Below are positions 36,390 through 46,820 of a stretch of 64,000 bases of DNA, in pieces (position 1 is the first letter of the stretch; each line of letters opens with the position of its first letter). The position numbers and the translations under genes were made by a program. The DNA is from Magnolia sinica (taxonomy: Eukaryota > Streptophyta > Magnoliopsida > Magnoliales > Magnoliaceae), in assembly GCF_029962835.1 (NCBI RefSeq), contig NC_080575.1, positions 41,888,336 through 41,952,335 on the forward strand. Direction: 5' to 3'. Under the pieces are notes generated by a model. That model was not told the origin of the DNA. It did not search any database and saw only the letters and a program-made list of their open reading frames with translations.

Positions 36390-37765
36390 CTTATGAGCAA
36401 TGTAGTATACTGGTTGTCAATTACATGAGTTGTGGTTATCATCCACATTAGTTCGTGATTGTAATTTACAATAGGTCATTGATGACGACAATGGCCCACT
36501 GTGAATGACAACAACGACCACTTATTGAACGTGGTTTTGACCCAATCACAACAACGAACCACTCCAGTGGTCATGGTTTTGACCCACAATGGGTCAAGGT
36601 TGTGTTGTTATAAGGATCGTCCTGTTCACTAGTCATCCACATTGGTTCGTGATTGTAATCCACAATGGGTCGTGGTTAACGACAATGGCCCATTATGAAT
36701 GACAACAATGAACCGCTCGAAGGGTCGTGGTTTTGACCTAATGACAACAGCGAACCACTCCAGGGGTTGTGATTTTGACCCACTATGGGTCAAGTTAGTG
36801 TTGTTATATGGGTCGTCCCGTTCACTGGACTATGTAATGGCCAAAATGTTGGGCATGATCGTCATGTTATATGGCGCATGGTTTTTAAGCTAGAGGGGTT
36901 GTGGTTGTCAGCTGATAAGGATCGTGATTGTCACGTTACATGGATCGTGGTTGTCATGGCATATGGATTGTTGTTACACTATGATAACAACGAACCACTC
37001 CAGGGATCGTGGCTTTGACCCACAATGGGTCGAGGTTGTGTTGTTATAAGGATCGTCCATTTCATCGGACTATGTAATGCCCAAAATGTTAGTGCATGGT
37101 CGTCATGTTATATGGCTCATGGTTTTTAAGCTAGAGGGGTCGTGGTTGTTAGCTGATGATGATCGTGATTATCACATTACATGGATCGTGGTTGTGACGG
37201 TATATGGATCACTGTTGTCAACCACGTTCTTCCTTTATGACAACCACGTTCAACGACCGTTATACAACTACGATCCATTGTTTATCATGCTCACGATCCT
37301 TGTTTGATGGAAACAATGGACAATTGTGCATGTGAACCATGATCACACGGTCGATGGGTCGTGGTTGTCAGTTGATATGAGTCGAGGCTCTCATGTTACA
37401 TAGTTCGTAGTTTCCACATATGTTATATGGGTCAGGGTTGACATGTTATATCGGCTGTGGTTCAAAGTTAAATAGGTGTTGTGATTTATGCTTATGAATA
37501 ACTCAAAGGGTCATGGTTTTCAACCAAAATGGGTCATGGCTCATAGGGCAGTGAAAAGTACGACCCTTATAACATGATGACCACCCGCCACTTGGAATGA
37601 CAACCACGACCCATAACAACTGCCAGCCACAACCCATGTATCATGATCTAATGTGCATGGGAATCCGATCCTTACAGCATGACAACCAAGATCACTGTAA
37701 CATGACAACCAAAATCCAATGTGCATGGGAATACAGTACCACGATCCTTCGCATGTGAACCTTCT
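36390..37765. repeat. 23-base repeat array upstream of the transposase
   Basis: Units such as GGATCGTGGTTGTCATGG and GGTCGTGGTTGTCAG, mainly in the GGTCGTGG orientation, switch to ACGACCC near 37560-37700. A unit of about 240 bases with TTTTTAAGCTAGAGGGG is tandemly duplicated (36742-36981 and 36982-37215), and a shorter relative lies at 36547-36633. Confidence 0.85.
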
Positions 37766-37968
37766 CTACTCTACCTTGGCCCTAGCAAACTGACCTCCTA
37801 GTGGAAGAGGATTACAAACAAGGACAAACAACGTGCTTCTCTGGCAATTGGGAGCAATGGATCTCCTTTTTTCTTCTTTTTCTTTAAAAAAACACGAAAG
37901 AAGAAGAAGGTCTGTAAAAGTTGCATGTGAAATGCTACATTTGGCCCTTCCAACGCTCATATATCCTA
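37766..37968. other. unassigned spacer
   Basis: Non-coding with an A/T- and AAG-rich stretch (37865-37915). No feature recognised. Confidence 0.4.
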
Positions 37969-38435
37969 CCGTTTAGTCCGCGAGATAATGGATTAGCTAC
38001 TCTCCGGTCACCGGTCATGGGCCCAACCACGACGTATGTTTACATCCATTCCGTTCATCTGCATATACAATGAAAGGAACGATTGATTATTTGTGTGCTT
38101 GGTTACATAAAAATGAGAGAGATCCTTTTAATGGTATATGACGGTTAATCATCACTGTTCCATTTAATGTCCACCGCCTGTGACTGGAGTATCGATCATT
38201 TTTGGACTCCTACCATTTAATCATCTGTAGAAACGTTTGGACGGCATGGATGAAACACATGCATAGTGGTGGGGCCCACAGAGCGCCGAGGACCAATAAT
38301 TGGCCGGTGTCCCGGGGAGTAGCCGATCAGTTTGTTTCTCGGGGCTTGCAACAACAGGTGACCTCTGCTTCACTCTAGGTCCGTACATCTCCTGAACCAA
38401 TGTCAGGACCATTTTCGTCGCCTCCAAACTCAGAA
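37969..38435 (-). mobile_element. MITE of the 7.5 kb family (inverted member)
   Basis: The left end, GATTAGCTACTCTCCGGTC then CATGGGCCCAACC, is matched in reverse by the right end of the member at 38.95-39.42 kb. The right part (38255-38430) reads GATGAAACACATGCATAG, GGTGGGGCCCACAGAG and GGTGTCCCGGGGAGTAGCC. No coding capacity. Boundaries are approximate. Confidence 0.65.
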
Positions 38436-38945
38436 AGGTGTCAGAAGGCCTTCTTGTACGGACGCGGATTGCGTACTACCCCCTCAAGACCCTAGCTGCG
38501 AACGGGCAGTCCTGTGGGTGGGCCCACCTTGATGTATCTGTACATCCAAACCGTCTATCCCTTTTGTCAGATTATTTTAAGGTATCAAAACTAAAATCGA
38601 GTAGATCCAATGGTCAAATGGATCACACCACAGATGACTCTTGCGACTAATGCAACTGACATTTAACGCTTTGTGCATTTTAAAGCAACCTGCTTATTAT
38701 TTGGTGTGGTCCACTTGTGCGTTGGATCCATCGCATTTTTTTGTGCTCATTCCTTGTCCATCATGCATGTATTTCATCCACGCCGTCCATATGTATTTCA
38801 AAATCATTTTATAGTAACCATAAAACATAACAACCATAAAAAATGAGTTATATCCCAATAGAATAGAAAGTGGACCACATCATAGGAAATAATGGTGAAT
38901 GAGCGTCATCGGTGATCCCTATTATTTTTTAGACCAAGCCCTAAA
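38436..38945. mobile_element. MITE-like DNA between two inverted MITEs
   Basis: Starts with GCGGATTGCGTACTACCCCC and GTGGGCCCACCTTGATGTAT, words shared with the MITE-like ends at 46.14 and 46.8 kb. Another GTGTGGTCCACTTGTG and CATCCACGCCGTCCATATG lie at 38705-38795. Non-coding; individual ends are not resolved. Confidence 0.45.
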
Positions 38946-39425
38946 ATGTTCTGTCAGAATAGATTCACAATCATGCCTGACGAATATGCCCTTGACCTCT
39001 TTTCAGGAGACGCACGGACCTAGAGTGAAGCAGAGGTCACGTGCTGTTGCAACCCAAAAAATGAATGGATTGGCTACTCCTCGGGACACCGGCCAATGGC
39101 CGGTGCTCGGCGCTCTATGGGCCCCACCACCACGTATGTGTTTCATCCATGCTGTTCATACGTTTCTCCAGATGATTAAATGGTAGGAGTCCAAAAATGA
39201 ATGATACTCTAGTCACAGGGGGTGGACATTACATGGAACAATGATGATTGACTGTCGTATACCATTAAAATGATCCCACTCATTTTTGTGACCAAGCGCA
39301 TAAATGATCTGTACAAGCTGACGAACGATCGTGCCTTTCACTGTGGATGCAGATGAACGAAATGGATGTAACACAGACGTCATGGTTCGAGCAGATGGCT
39401 GGTGACAGGGGCAATCATAGAAAAT
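38946..39425 (+). mobile_element. MITE of the 7.5 kb family (direct member)
   Basis: Reads ACCTAGAGTGAAGCAGAGG, GGACACCGGCCAATGG, CGGCGCTCTATGGGCCCC and GTGTTTCATCCATGC. Its interior carries ATGGTAGGAGTCCAAAAATG and it ends near 39415. It is the reverse complement of the member at 37.97-38.44 kb, so the pair can form a long hairpin. Confidence 0.7.
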
Positions 39426-39479
39426 AAGGGGGATAATGGAACACACTGTTAGAAGTGGACACGTAACAACCGCGAAGGG

Positions 39480-39867
39480 TCTAAAATGACAACTACGACA
39501 CATACGAGCTTAGATTGAAGTATGATTAGTAACCGTGTCGCCCATCCGTTTGTCTTGTGATTTTAGGGCTAAGACCCATTTCACATTAGAACCACGATCC
39601 ATTTAACATGTCAATCATGATCCATATTACATGAAAACCACGATGCATATTACATTACAATCACGACCCATATTACATTGACAACAACGATGCATGTTAC
39701 ATTACCACCAAAATGAATATTACATGATAACAACGACCCATACAACAATATAACCATGGCCGATGTTCACCACGACCCACATAACGCAATAACAACGGCC
39801 AATGAGCACCGTGAAAAAACAATTGCAATATTATGCATGGCTACATTTATTTGCACGACCTATAACA
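39480..39867. repeat. 23-base repeat array
   Basis: Mainly ACGATCC/ACGACCC units (CATTAGAACCACGATCCATT, CATTACAATCACGACCC) at about 23-base spacing. Confidence 0.85.
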
Positions 39868-40680
39868 TAAGATATTCTATATCTACGTATGCCAGGTCCT
39901 AACTTTGAAGAACTAGATTTCCATACTTGTCCACGCGAACAAATCAAACTATGTGGATGGGCAGATTTCAATACACTTATAGCTCATAACATCGTTTCTC
40001 CAGCCACACCTCTCCTCCATAAACACGTCAGCGGGAAGAAAACCCTCTATCCCTTCAGAGGGAGAGTAACCTTCATTGTATTATTCATGGTGCTTCATTC
40101 TCAGCCGTCCTTGTGAACAACTCGTCCACCATTGAAGGACTAGATCATTGAATGACCATTGAAACACCACAACCCATATTTCATGATAACCATGACGCAT
40201 AAAACATGACAACCACGACTATAATTAAAATACATTGTGAGGATCTGTTCTCTTCGAAGGGCACCCAGTGAGATGAAAAACTCTTTTGAGAGTGTTTTAT
40301 TTTAGCCTAACCAACAATTCTGTTGAGAAGGTGAGGCTTAAACAAGACACTCCCAAAAGTTCTTTGTAGCTTGCTGGGTGCCCTTCGAAGAGAACAGTTC
40401 TTCACATTGCATTTTAATTATGGTCGTGGTTTTTTAATGGTCATTCAACGATCCGGTCCTTCATAGGTCAATGAGTTGATCACATAGACGACCGAGGATG
40501 GAGCACTGAAAAACATGCCAAGGTTACTCCATCTCTCCCTACAGAGGGAGAGAGAGTTTTCTTCCCGTCGTCGTGTTTATAGAGGGGATGTGTGGCAGAG
40601 AAATGATATTATGAGCTATGAGTGTATGGAAATCTGCCCATCAAAGTTAGGACATTGAATACGTAGATATCGAATATCCC
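39868..40680. mobile_element. foldback element with GATATCTACGTA-type ends
   Basis: The left arm starts GATATTCTATATCTACGTAT; the right arm ends GTAGATATCGAATATCCC. The arms match over about 200-250 bases in reverse complement, including TTTCCATACACT, CATAGCTCATAA, CTATAAACACG and GGGAAGAAAAC, and inside them GGTCATTCAACGATCC against its complement at 40145. The centre holds the AATGTCTTG-type hairpin (40234-40400) and two 23-base units. The left arm has an extra inserted stretch of about 40 bases. No coding capacity. Direct target duplications are not evident. Confidence 0.75.
40234..40400. repeat. central hairpin, copy 1
   Basis: CTGTTCTCTTCGAAGGGCAC and its reverse complement GTGCCCTTCGAAGAGAACAG bracket an inner pair, GAGAGTGTTTTATTTTAGCC and GGCTTAAACAAGACACTC. 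Two relatives lie at 42.68-42.84 and 58.59-58.70 kb. Confidence 0.8.
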
Positions 40681-40985
40681 ATGTTATGGATCGTGGTGAA
40701 CATGATAAAGGTGGCCCATGTAACATGACAACCATGACTATATTACATGATAACCATGACCAATGTTACATGACAACCACAACCCATGACAATCGCACTC
40801 TCACTTCTCAGGTCCGAAAGTCGGATCGTGAACTTATTGTTACTGTGAGAATAGAGTTTGAGAGATCTCCAAAAAGAACACGGAATTAAGCGGGAGATAG
40901 TGTGGGATGGAGACGTTCATCTTGAAATCGCCCATGACGACTATAAGCCATGACTATGAAGAATATTTCTCTTCAAAGGAGACCC
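40681..40985. repeat. 23-base units and spacer
   Basis: Units CATGTAACATGACAACC and CATGATAACCATGACC occur at 40700-40790. The rest is non-coding without a clear repeat. Confidence 0.6.
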
Positions 40986-41009
40986 ATGGAGCCGAAGACA
41001 TCTGTTGAG

Positions 41010-41165
41010 AAGGAGTCGTTGATCTGCCATGGGCACCAAACGGTCTTCAGAATTTCAGGTAGGGGCCATTGATCTTTAGGAAGATCGTCAACATTCCCGA
41101 AGAAAGGGATGAGATCACCCATGAAGGAAGAACTTGAAATGGACTTGTTGTTCGGATTAGCTTCT
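41010..41165 (-). pseudogene. small-ORF module, copy (c)
   Basis: The minus-strand frame reads N-K-S-I-S-S-S-S-F-M-G-D-L-I-P-F-F, then V-D-D-L-P-K-D-Q-W, then P-L-P-E-I-L-K-T. It is uninterrupted over about 40 codons and matches the other copies. The expected C-terminal part is replaced by V-W-C-P-W. The N-terminus is not clear. Confidence 0.6.
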
Positions 41166-41350
41166 GAAAAAATGTAACCAAGGTACCACTTTTATAGGTT
41201 ATTCAACTAGTGGTTAATGTGGGGGTGGTGATTCTAAAGGGTCGCTTTGATACCGAGGGATTCTGGGTAGGTATCGTCATGAATGCAATTTCCTGTATTT
41301 GAACATGGCGCTAATTCTGAAGCGAAGGGTTGTGGGTAGAACGAAGGTTG
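41166..41350 (-). promoter_or_regulatory. putative promoter of small-ORF module (c)
   Basis: Read on the minus strand, CCTATAAAAGTGGTACC (about 41200-41185) lies shortly upstream of the small ORF and is preceded by GACCCTT- and GAATC-type words between 41350 and 41230. The same order occurs at 20.6, 43.2 and 43.8 kb. Confidence 0.45.
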
Positions 41351-41679
41351 GGTCATGGATGTGAACCATAACTCAGCGTAGATAACAACAACAATCTCTA
41401 TAGCATGACAATCACGTTCGTGTTTGACAGCATGGAAACTCGTGGATCAGATGGTGGATGGTCTTGATTTTCGATCAGGACCTAGCATAGACGCCAACAA
41501 CGAACCGTGTAGGATGACAGCCATGACCCTTTAGAACTAGCGATAACCTTGACCCTTTGGTGGTAAAGGGTCGCGATCAACTATGTAGTACAACCACGAT
41601 CATGTTATATTTTGCAAGAAATTCTTATTATTAATTAACAATCCATGACCATTTATATTTTCATTCAACGCGCCGGTCA
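41351..41679. repeat. 23-base repeat patch
   Basis: Diverged units in mixed orientation (CATGACAATCACGTTCG, GATGACAGCCATGACCC). Bases 41560-41640 parallel the DNA just before the Ulp1 gene copies (CAACTATGTAGTACAACC, GCAAGAAATTCTTATTA), so this may be a truncated element 5' region. Confidence 0.65.
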
Positions 41680-41936
41680 ATCAATGGTCGGCCGAGGATG
41701 GAGCACCATGGAAAACACATCAAGGTCACTCGCCCTCTCCCCATGAAGGGGCGGATAGTTTTCTACTAAACGCGTATTTTTTTTATAAAGAGGGGTGATT
41801 GAGAGAAATAATCTAATGGGCTAGAATTGTATTGAAATGTGCCCATCCACGTATTTTGATATGTTCTCATTGAAGTGTATGGAAAATTACCCATCAAAGT
41901 TAGGACATGGCATGCGTAGATATCGAATATCCCATG

Positions 41937-41977
<41 letters not shown>

Positions 41978-42110
41978 CAGTTATGAAAACGTGGAGAACA
42001 TGTTCGTTGGTGAATTTATTATTGCCATGAGAGTAGTTACTGAGATATTTGCAAAAGGAACAACTGGATCGTTGGCCATGTTAATATATGTTGTTGTTGT
42101 TTCTTAATAT
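41680..42110 (+). repeat. terminal-like block ending GATATCGAATATCCC
   Basis: Same block as 16740-17090 and 44745-45080, with CCC at 41931-41933. Directly after it is a (GT)n run of about 16 repeats (41944-41973), then GAACATGTTCGTTGGTGAAT. Confidence 0.75.
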
Positions 42111-42680
42111 TTTCGTGGTTCATATATGTAATAGATCATAGTTGTCGTCCATGCTCAATCGTTGTTGTCACCAACTGCCTTAATAGAAACACGATCCATA
42201 CGTCATGGAAGCCACATCAACCACGACCCATATAGGCTAGTCGAAGCGCACGAATAAGTAGACAACCACGACCCATGTCATCTTCACAACACCACTGCCA
42301 TTCAATCCACGACAAATATCGGATGACAACCACGATCCTTATAATTTCATTACATTGTTAATGTATACTACAATATAAAATTACAGACAATGACCCATAT
42401 AACATGAAAATCACGACCAGTATATCATTAAAAACAATCCATGACAAGTACAATCCATATAACACAGTTAATAACAACGACCTTCCCTTGGGATTCAGCA
42501 CGACAACTCCATTAATTTTCACCATGACCCTTCACAATAAACGTAACATGCAACATGTAAGCCATGACCCATTTAACATGACAACCACGATAAATGAATT
42601 AGAGGACAACGCCCTTTCAAGTATGGCAACCACGACAGATTTAACATGACAACCAAGACCATATTCATGGTGACAGTCCG
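42111..42680. repeat. 23-base repeat array
   Basis: Mainly ACGACCC orientation, for example CATGAAAATCACGACCAG and CATGACAACCACGATAA. It is collinear in part with 58080-58600 (CATTAAAAACAATCCATGAC, GTACAATCCATATAACACAG). Confidence 0.8.
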
Positions 42681-42840
42681 AAGAGCTGATCTCTTCAACG
42701 GGTACTCAGTCAGCAAAAAAAACTCTGTTGAGAATGTCGTGTTTTAGCCTGATCTAAAGCTCTGTTGAGAAGGTCAATCTTAAACAAGACATTATCGTCA
42801 GTGTTTTTTCCAGCTCGCTGAGTCTATTTAAGAGACCGTC
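42681..42840. repeat. hairpin, copy 2
   Basis: AATGTCGTGTTTTAGCC and AAACAAGACATT form the inner stem. The outer stem pairs GAGCTGATCTCTTCAACGGG with a diverged TTTAAGAGACCG. The same structure occurs at 40.23 and 58.59 kb. Confidence 0.75.
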
Positions 42841-42944
42841 CTTCCTAATGTGTTGTGATTATGTTCCTGATTGTCATGTTATAGCAGTCGTGGTTGTCAT
42901 GTTGTACAACAAGAACTTATTATCATGGGGCGTACTGATTACTA

Positions 42945-43096
42945 AGGGTGGAAGATTTGCAAAGATCGTCTTCAGAACTTCCTGCGGAGGTAGTGTGACT
43001 GCAGGATAATCATCAAATCCATGAGGAAAGATACGAAATCACCATTAAAGGAATGAGGCAATGGGGAATTGATCGCTTCTTCGACTTTCTCCTCCA
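42945..43096 (-). pseudogene. small-ORF module, copy (d)
   Basis: From 43096 the minus-strand frame reads M-E-E-K-V-E-E-A-I-N-S-P-L-P-H-S-F-N-G-D-F. After a frameshift it gives P-P-Q-E-V-L-K-T-I. It matches the other copies. The TATA-like box lies about 86 bases upstream. Confidence 0.6.
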
Positions 43097-43470
43097 TTAT
43101 TTTGAGTGAAGGAGCGAAGAAAATAGATTAATGAGAAAGGCGTTGTGATAAGCTTCAGATCGGTATGTGGATGAAGTACTGCTCTTATAGGGTGGTCATT
43201 CAATGGTCAAGGCACCGATTTCGAAGGGTCGTACTGATTCTGAATGGTTGCGCGGATTCCGAAGGGTTGCTCTTGGTGCCCAATGGATTGCAGGGAAATA
43301 GGGAGTCATTCAATGGTCAAGGCGCCAATTCTGAAGGGTCGTGCTAATTCTGAACGGTCGTGTCAATTTCAAAGGATCACGCTCGGTGCCCAATGGATTG
43401 CGGGGATGTAGCGAGTTAATTTCCTCTCCTGAAAAGGTGGAACGTGGCGCTGTTTCCAGAGGATCACGCT
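43097..43470 (-). promoter_or_regulatory. putative promoter of copy (d) with tandem GC-rich repeats
   Basis: On the minus strand a CCTATAAGAGCAGTAC box (about 43190-43175) lies upstream of the small ORF. Behind it a unit of about 120 bases holding GTCATTCAATGGTCAAGGC, GAAGGGTCGT and GGTGCCCAATGGATTGC is tandemly duplicated (43186-43305 and 43306-43425). Confidence 0.5.
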
Positions 43471-43474
43471 CAAT

Positions 43475-43745
43475 TTGAAGGGAATGGTTGAGGATATGAC
43501 CAATAAATGGTCGTGGTTATCTTCCATGATGGGTCATCATTCACATGCACAATGGATCGTATTTTTTTTTATCCACGTTGGATCGTGGTTGTCATCCAAT
43601 ACTAGGTCATGGATCGTTGAAAAAATGAATGGCAATGACGACCCATATGATATTCTAACCATGACCAGTATAACAAGAGAACCACGAGCCATGTTATATG
43701 GGTTATTGTTGTTACTTTATATGTGTCGTGGTTTTATGTTGTGAC
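43475..43745. repeat. 23-base repeat patch
   Basis: Units GGTCGTGGTTATCTTCC and GGATCGTGGTTGTCATCC, then the opposite orientation near 43640-43690. Reading frames here are repeat by-products. Confidence 0.75.
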
Positions 43746-43888
43746 ATTCCCACGCAATCCATTGGTAACACAGCGTGACCCTTCAGAATCAGCACATTGA
43801 CCATTGAATGACCAGCCTATAAAGGTAGTACTTGGGCTTCATATTACTTCCATAAGCCAACCCGAACCAATCCTTATTTATTGCATCA
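43746..43888 (+). promoter_or_regulatory. putative promoter of small-ORF module (e)
   Basis: GCGTGACCCTTCAGAATCAG and CATTGACCATTGAATGACC precede a TATA-like CCTATAAAGG at about 43817, about 80 bases before the ORF start region. The spacing matches copies (a) and (d). Confidence 0.5.
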
Positions 43889-43897
43889 CCTTACACG

Positions 43898-44125
43898 TTG
43901 ATGGATTTTTTTGCTCTTTCATTCAAAATAATAGAGGATATGTTCGAAGAAGCCATTGAGTCTGTTTCTTGGTCTTCCTTTCTTAGTGGTCTCTTCTCTT
44001 TCCTCAGGGATGTTGCCGATCTTCCAATCGCTCAGTGGACTTCACAAACAGTTCCGAAGACAATTTTAGAACTCCGGCTACTTGACAAATTCAATGGGCA
44101 CCTAGCCAGCGGAAAAAGTTTTTAA
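43898..44125 (+). CDS. small-ORF module, copy (e), uninterrupted, unknown product
   Basis: The only copy with an open frame over its full visible length (about 75 codons): M-M-D-F-F-A-L-S-F-K-I-I-E-D-M-F-E-E-A, then S-V-S-W-S-S-F, F-S-F-L-R-D-V-A-D-L-P, T-I-L-E-L-R-L-L-D-K-F and N-G-H-L-A-S-G-K-S-F, then a stop. Hydrophobic and acidic residues alternate. I recognise no family, signal peptide or membrane segment. Six other copies share the pattern. It could be a small element gene, the first exon of a longer gene, or a captured host gene fragment. The TATA-like box upstream is the main hint of expression. Confidence 0.5.
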   Translation: MMDFFALSFKIIEDMFEEAIESVSWSSFLSGLFSFLRDVADLPIAQWTSQTVPKTILELRLLDKFNGHLASGKSF

Positions 44126-44490
44126 AGAAGAGTTCTCTGCAATGACATGGGTCGCGATAGCGTTTTCTTCTACTTACCTTCAGCTTGGCAGCAACGCTAC
44201 ACTTTAGAATCAGCGCGCCACATGATAAATTTTATCATTGTGCCCTGAACATCTAGAGGGTCGTCGGTTGCATGCTGCATGTGGCGCCGATTCCGAAGGG
44301 TCGCACTGAATCCTAAGTGGAAGGAATACAATATGAGTATATCCCCATTTGCAAACTTAAGTAGAAGAAACTTGCAGAGTCTTTTACAACACTGAACTTC
44401 TCTTCTGGCAGTTACTGTGTTAAATAGGTCCTAGTTGTAATTTTATAAGGGTCGCAGTTTTCATGTAATATGGGTCGCGATAGGGGCTGT
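44126..44490. repeat. GC-rich words and 23-base units
   Basis: Words of the small-ORF promoter (AGAATCAGCGCGCC, CCGAAGGGTCGCACTGAATC) occur at 44200-44310. A stretch from 44350 (TTGCAAACTTAAGTAGAAG) recurs at 19.77 and 45.26 kb. A few 23-base units follow. Confidence 0.6.
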
Positions 44491-44560
44491 ATTGTTTGGT
44501 CGAATATCTGATCCATTTTTTGTTTCTCTCTATTTATTTGTCATTGCTTCTCATTTGTAG

Positions 44561-44698
44561 GGCTTTATTCGTAATGAGTGTTTCGATCCTAAACATTGGA
44601 CTATACCTGGAGATCTTTCTAGACATTTCTGGGAGGATGAAATGTTCAATCCCACTTCCAAGCATATTTATAACAAGGGAAACCTGATAGTTATGTGA
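44561..44698 (+). other. possible captured exon, unidentified
   Basis: A 46-codon frame opens directly after an acceptor-like pyrimidine tract ending CTCATTTGTAG. It reads G-F-I-R-N-E-C-F-D-P-K-H-W, then R-H-F-W-E-D-E-M-F and ends before a TTATG/TGAGTA donor-like site. It is unlike the repeats around it. I do not recognise the protein. Capture of a host exon by a MULE is one explanation; a chance frame is another. Confidence 0.35.
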
Positions 44699-44744
44699 GT
44701 ATTAGCCATCTTGAATCACTATTACATATGGATCTCGTGACCGA

Positions 44745-45080
44745 TCTTAGAGGTGGATAGTTTTCTACTGCCATTGTATTTATTTTTAGGGAGGTGTGGT
44801 TGAGATAAATTGTTTAATGGGCTAAAATATGGAAATGTGTTTGATCTATTCTCGTAGAAGTGTGTGGCAAACTTCCCATCAAAGTTAGGACATGGCGTAC
44901 GTAGATATCGAATATCCCATGTATATATATGTGTGGTAGGTATGAACATGTGGAGGACATGTTCGTCGGTGAATTTATTGTTGCTGCAAGAGTAGTTTTC
45001 GAGATATTTGTAAAAAGAACAACTGGATCGTTGGTCGTGTTAATATATGTCGTTGTTGTGTGTTAATATTTTCGTGGTTC
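44745..45080 (+). repeat. terminal-like block ending GATATCGAATATCCC
   Basis: Third full copy of the block at 16740-17090 and 41680-42110; CCC at 44916-44918. It continues ATGTATATATATGTG, GACATGTTCGTCGGTG and GGATCGTTGGTCGTG. Confidence 0.75.
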
Positions 45081-46040
45081 ATATATGTAATAGATTGTGG
45101 TTGTCATCCATGCTCGATCATTATTGTCAACAACGGCCTTAAGAGAAACACGATCTATACGTCATGGAAGCCACGATGATATATACGTAAGGGCAACAAT
45201 GATCCCCATGTCACGGCAACCACGATTGGTTAAAGTGGTTATAAAGGCCACGTCTTCTTGTTATATTGTACACTTCAGTGGAAGAAATTCACGGAGTCTT
45301 GCACATCAGTGAGCTTCTCTTCTGGCAGTTACTGTGTTATATGAGTCGTGGTTGCAATGTTACAAGGGTCGATGTCCTCATGCTACATTATCTTGATTGT
45401 AATGCTATATGGGTTGTAATTCCCATGTTTTGCGGATCGTGGCTGTCATGATGACTGGATCGTTGTTATGGTAATCAAGGTTCTGCAAGTTGAATTGGTC
45501 GTGGCTGTCGTTAACAATGGATCAGGGACTTAACAACGGATCGTGATTCTCAGTATATATGGATCATGGTTTCCATGTTGTATGTCCGTGTTCCTTTTAC
45601 GGTCATTGTTGTCGAACACGATTCAACATGGATGAGGACCACGATTCGTTACAGCTGTGAATGACGACTAATTTAACATGAGAACCCGACCCGTATCAAC
45701 TACGACTCGTTCGCCACGTATATCACGACCCATATAACACAATGAAAACGACCCATATATCATATCATTCAGGGTCTGTGTATCATGACAACCACGTTCC
45801 GTGTAACATGACAGCCTTGTCGAATAATAACTGTGATCAATGCATCACATCAACTACGAACCGTTTAACATGACAGCCATGATTTTTATAAGGCGGCAAG
45901 CACGACACATTTCTCATTACATTCATGATCCATTCTTCATGTATCATAACTCATATGTTTCGTGATTGTGATCGCTGTTGATGTGGCCAGTGGATCATAG
46001 CTCATATGTTTTGTGGTTCGTTGAGTTGAATGACCCAATA
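45081..46040. repeat. 23-base repeat array, mixed orientation
   Basis: Collinear with 19.57-20.3 kb in its first half (CCATGTCACGGCAACC, GTCTTGCACATCAGTGAGC) and with 17.1-17.6 kb in its second half (TATCACGACCCATATAAC, CATTCAGGGTCTGTGTATC). Units are at 23-base spacing. Confidence 0.8.
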
Positions 46041-46129
46041 ATAGAAGCCCCCACTCTTCTAATTGGAGCTCGGACTTAGAGAGTAAATGCCAGGGGAAAT
46101 AAGACAACCACTTCGTGTCCCTTCTATCG

Positions 46130-46820
46130 ATTGGGATGATCGGAGGCGGATTGCGTCCTACTCCAGCCATGATGCCATAAACGAACAGTATCCAAATCTC
46201 AAGTGGGCCGTATTAAAGGAAAACGTGGTTATGGAAATTCCTACCATTAAAATCTACCTGGGTTCGACGATGACGTTTACAAGCCATCCATACCATTAAT
46301 AACTTAATTCTTACTAGGATGAACTGAAATCACAAATATTAGAATGACTTAAAATTTCTATGGTCCACGAATATTTCAACTGTGGACATTCAATTATCAC
46401 GTTTTTAGCCAACATGAGCTCTGGGAACGGTTCATTTTTGGCTTCATGTTCTGAATTCAACACAAAAAAATGGATGGACAGGTAGGATTTCTCACAAACA
46501 TCACAATGGGCCCCACTTAGGTTCCCAGCGCAGGACCTTTCTGTGAAATATCACAGGGAATCCGCGTCTTTTTATTTATTTATTAAGATACACAATTACA
46601 TGTGCGTGGCCGAGTGCGTTCACGGCATGGACAGAAAAATATCCGCTAATAGATCTCCATTGGAGTAGTATTCATTGGAAGGAAACAGCCGATTGGTATC
46701 CACCAATGACATTTTGCCATGTCACTTCAGTAGCCTTTTGGCTACTGAAGCATTCAGTATCCAATCTGCTCCCGTAGGGTACCGAGCTACTCTGTACGCA
46801 ATCCGCTAAAGGGTACAGAC
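46130..46820. mobile_element. nested MITEs with GCGGATTGCGT ends
   Basis: GGCGGATTGCGTCCTACTCC at 46143 and CTCTGTACGCAATCCGC near 46790-46808 are inverted ends. Between them, 46200-46540 is a member of another MITE family that recurs at 50.02-50.45 kb (shared AAAACGTGG or AAATGTGGGAATGGAAATTCC, TTTACATGCCATCCATACC, TTTCTCACAAACATCA). Non-coding. Confidence 0.6.

Noticed and set aside
41944..41973. (GT)n run as a regulatory Z-DNA site
   Set aside because: A plain microsatellite within a repeated block; nothing in the sequence supports a function.
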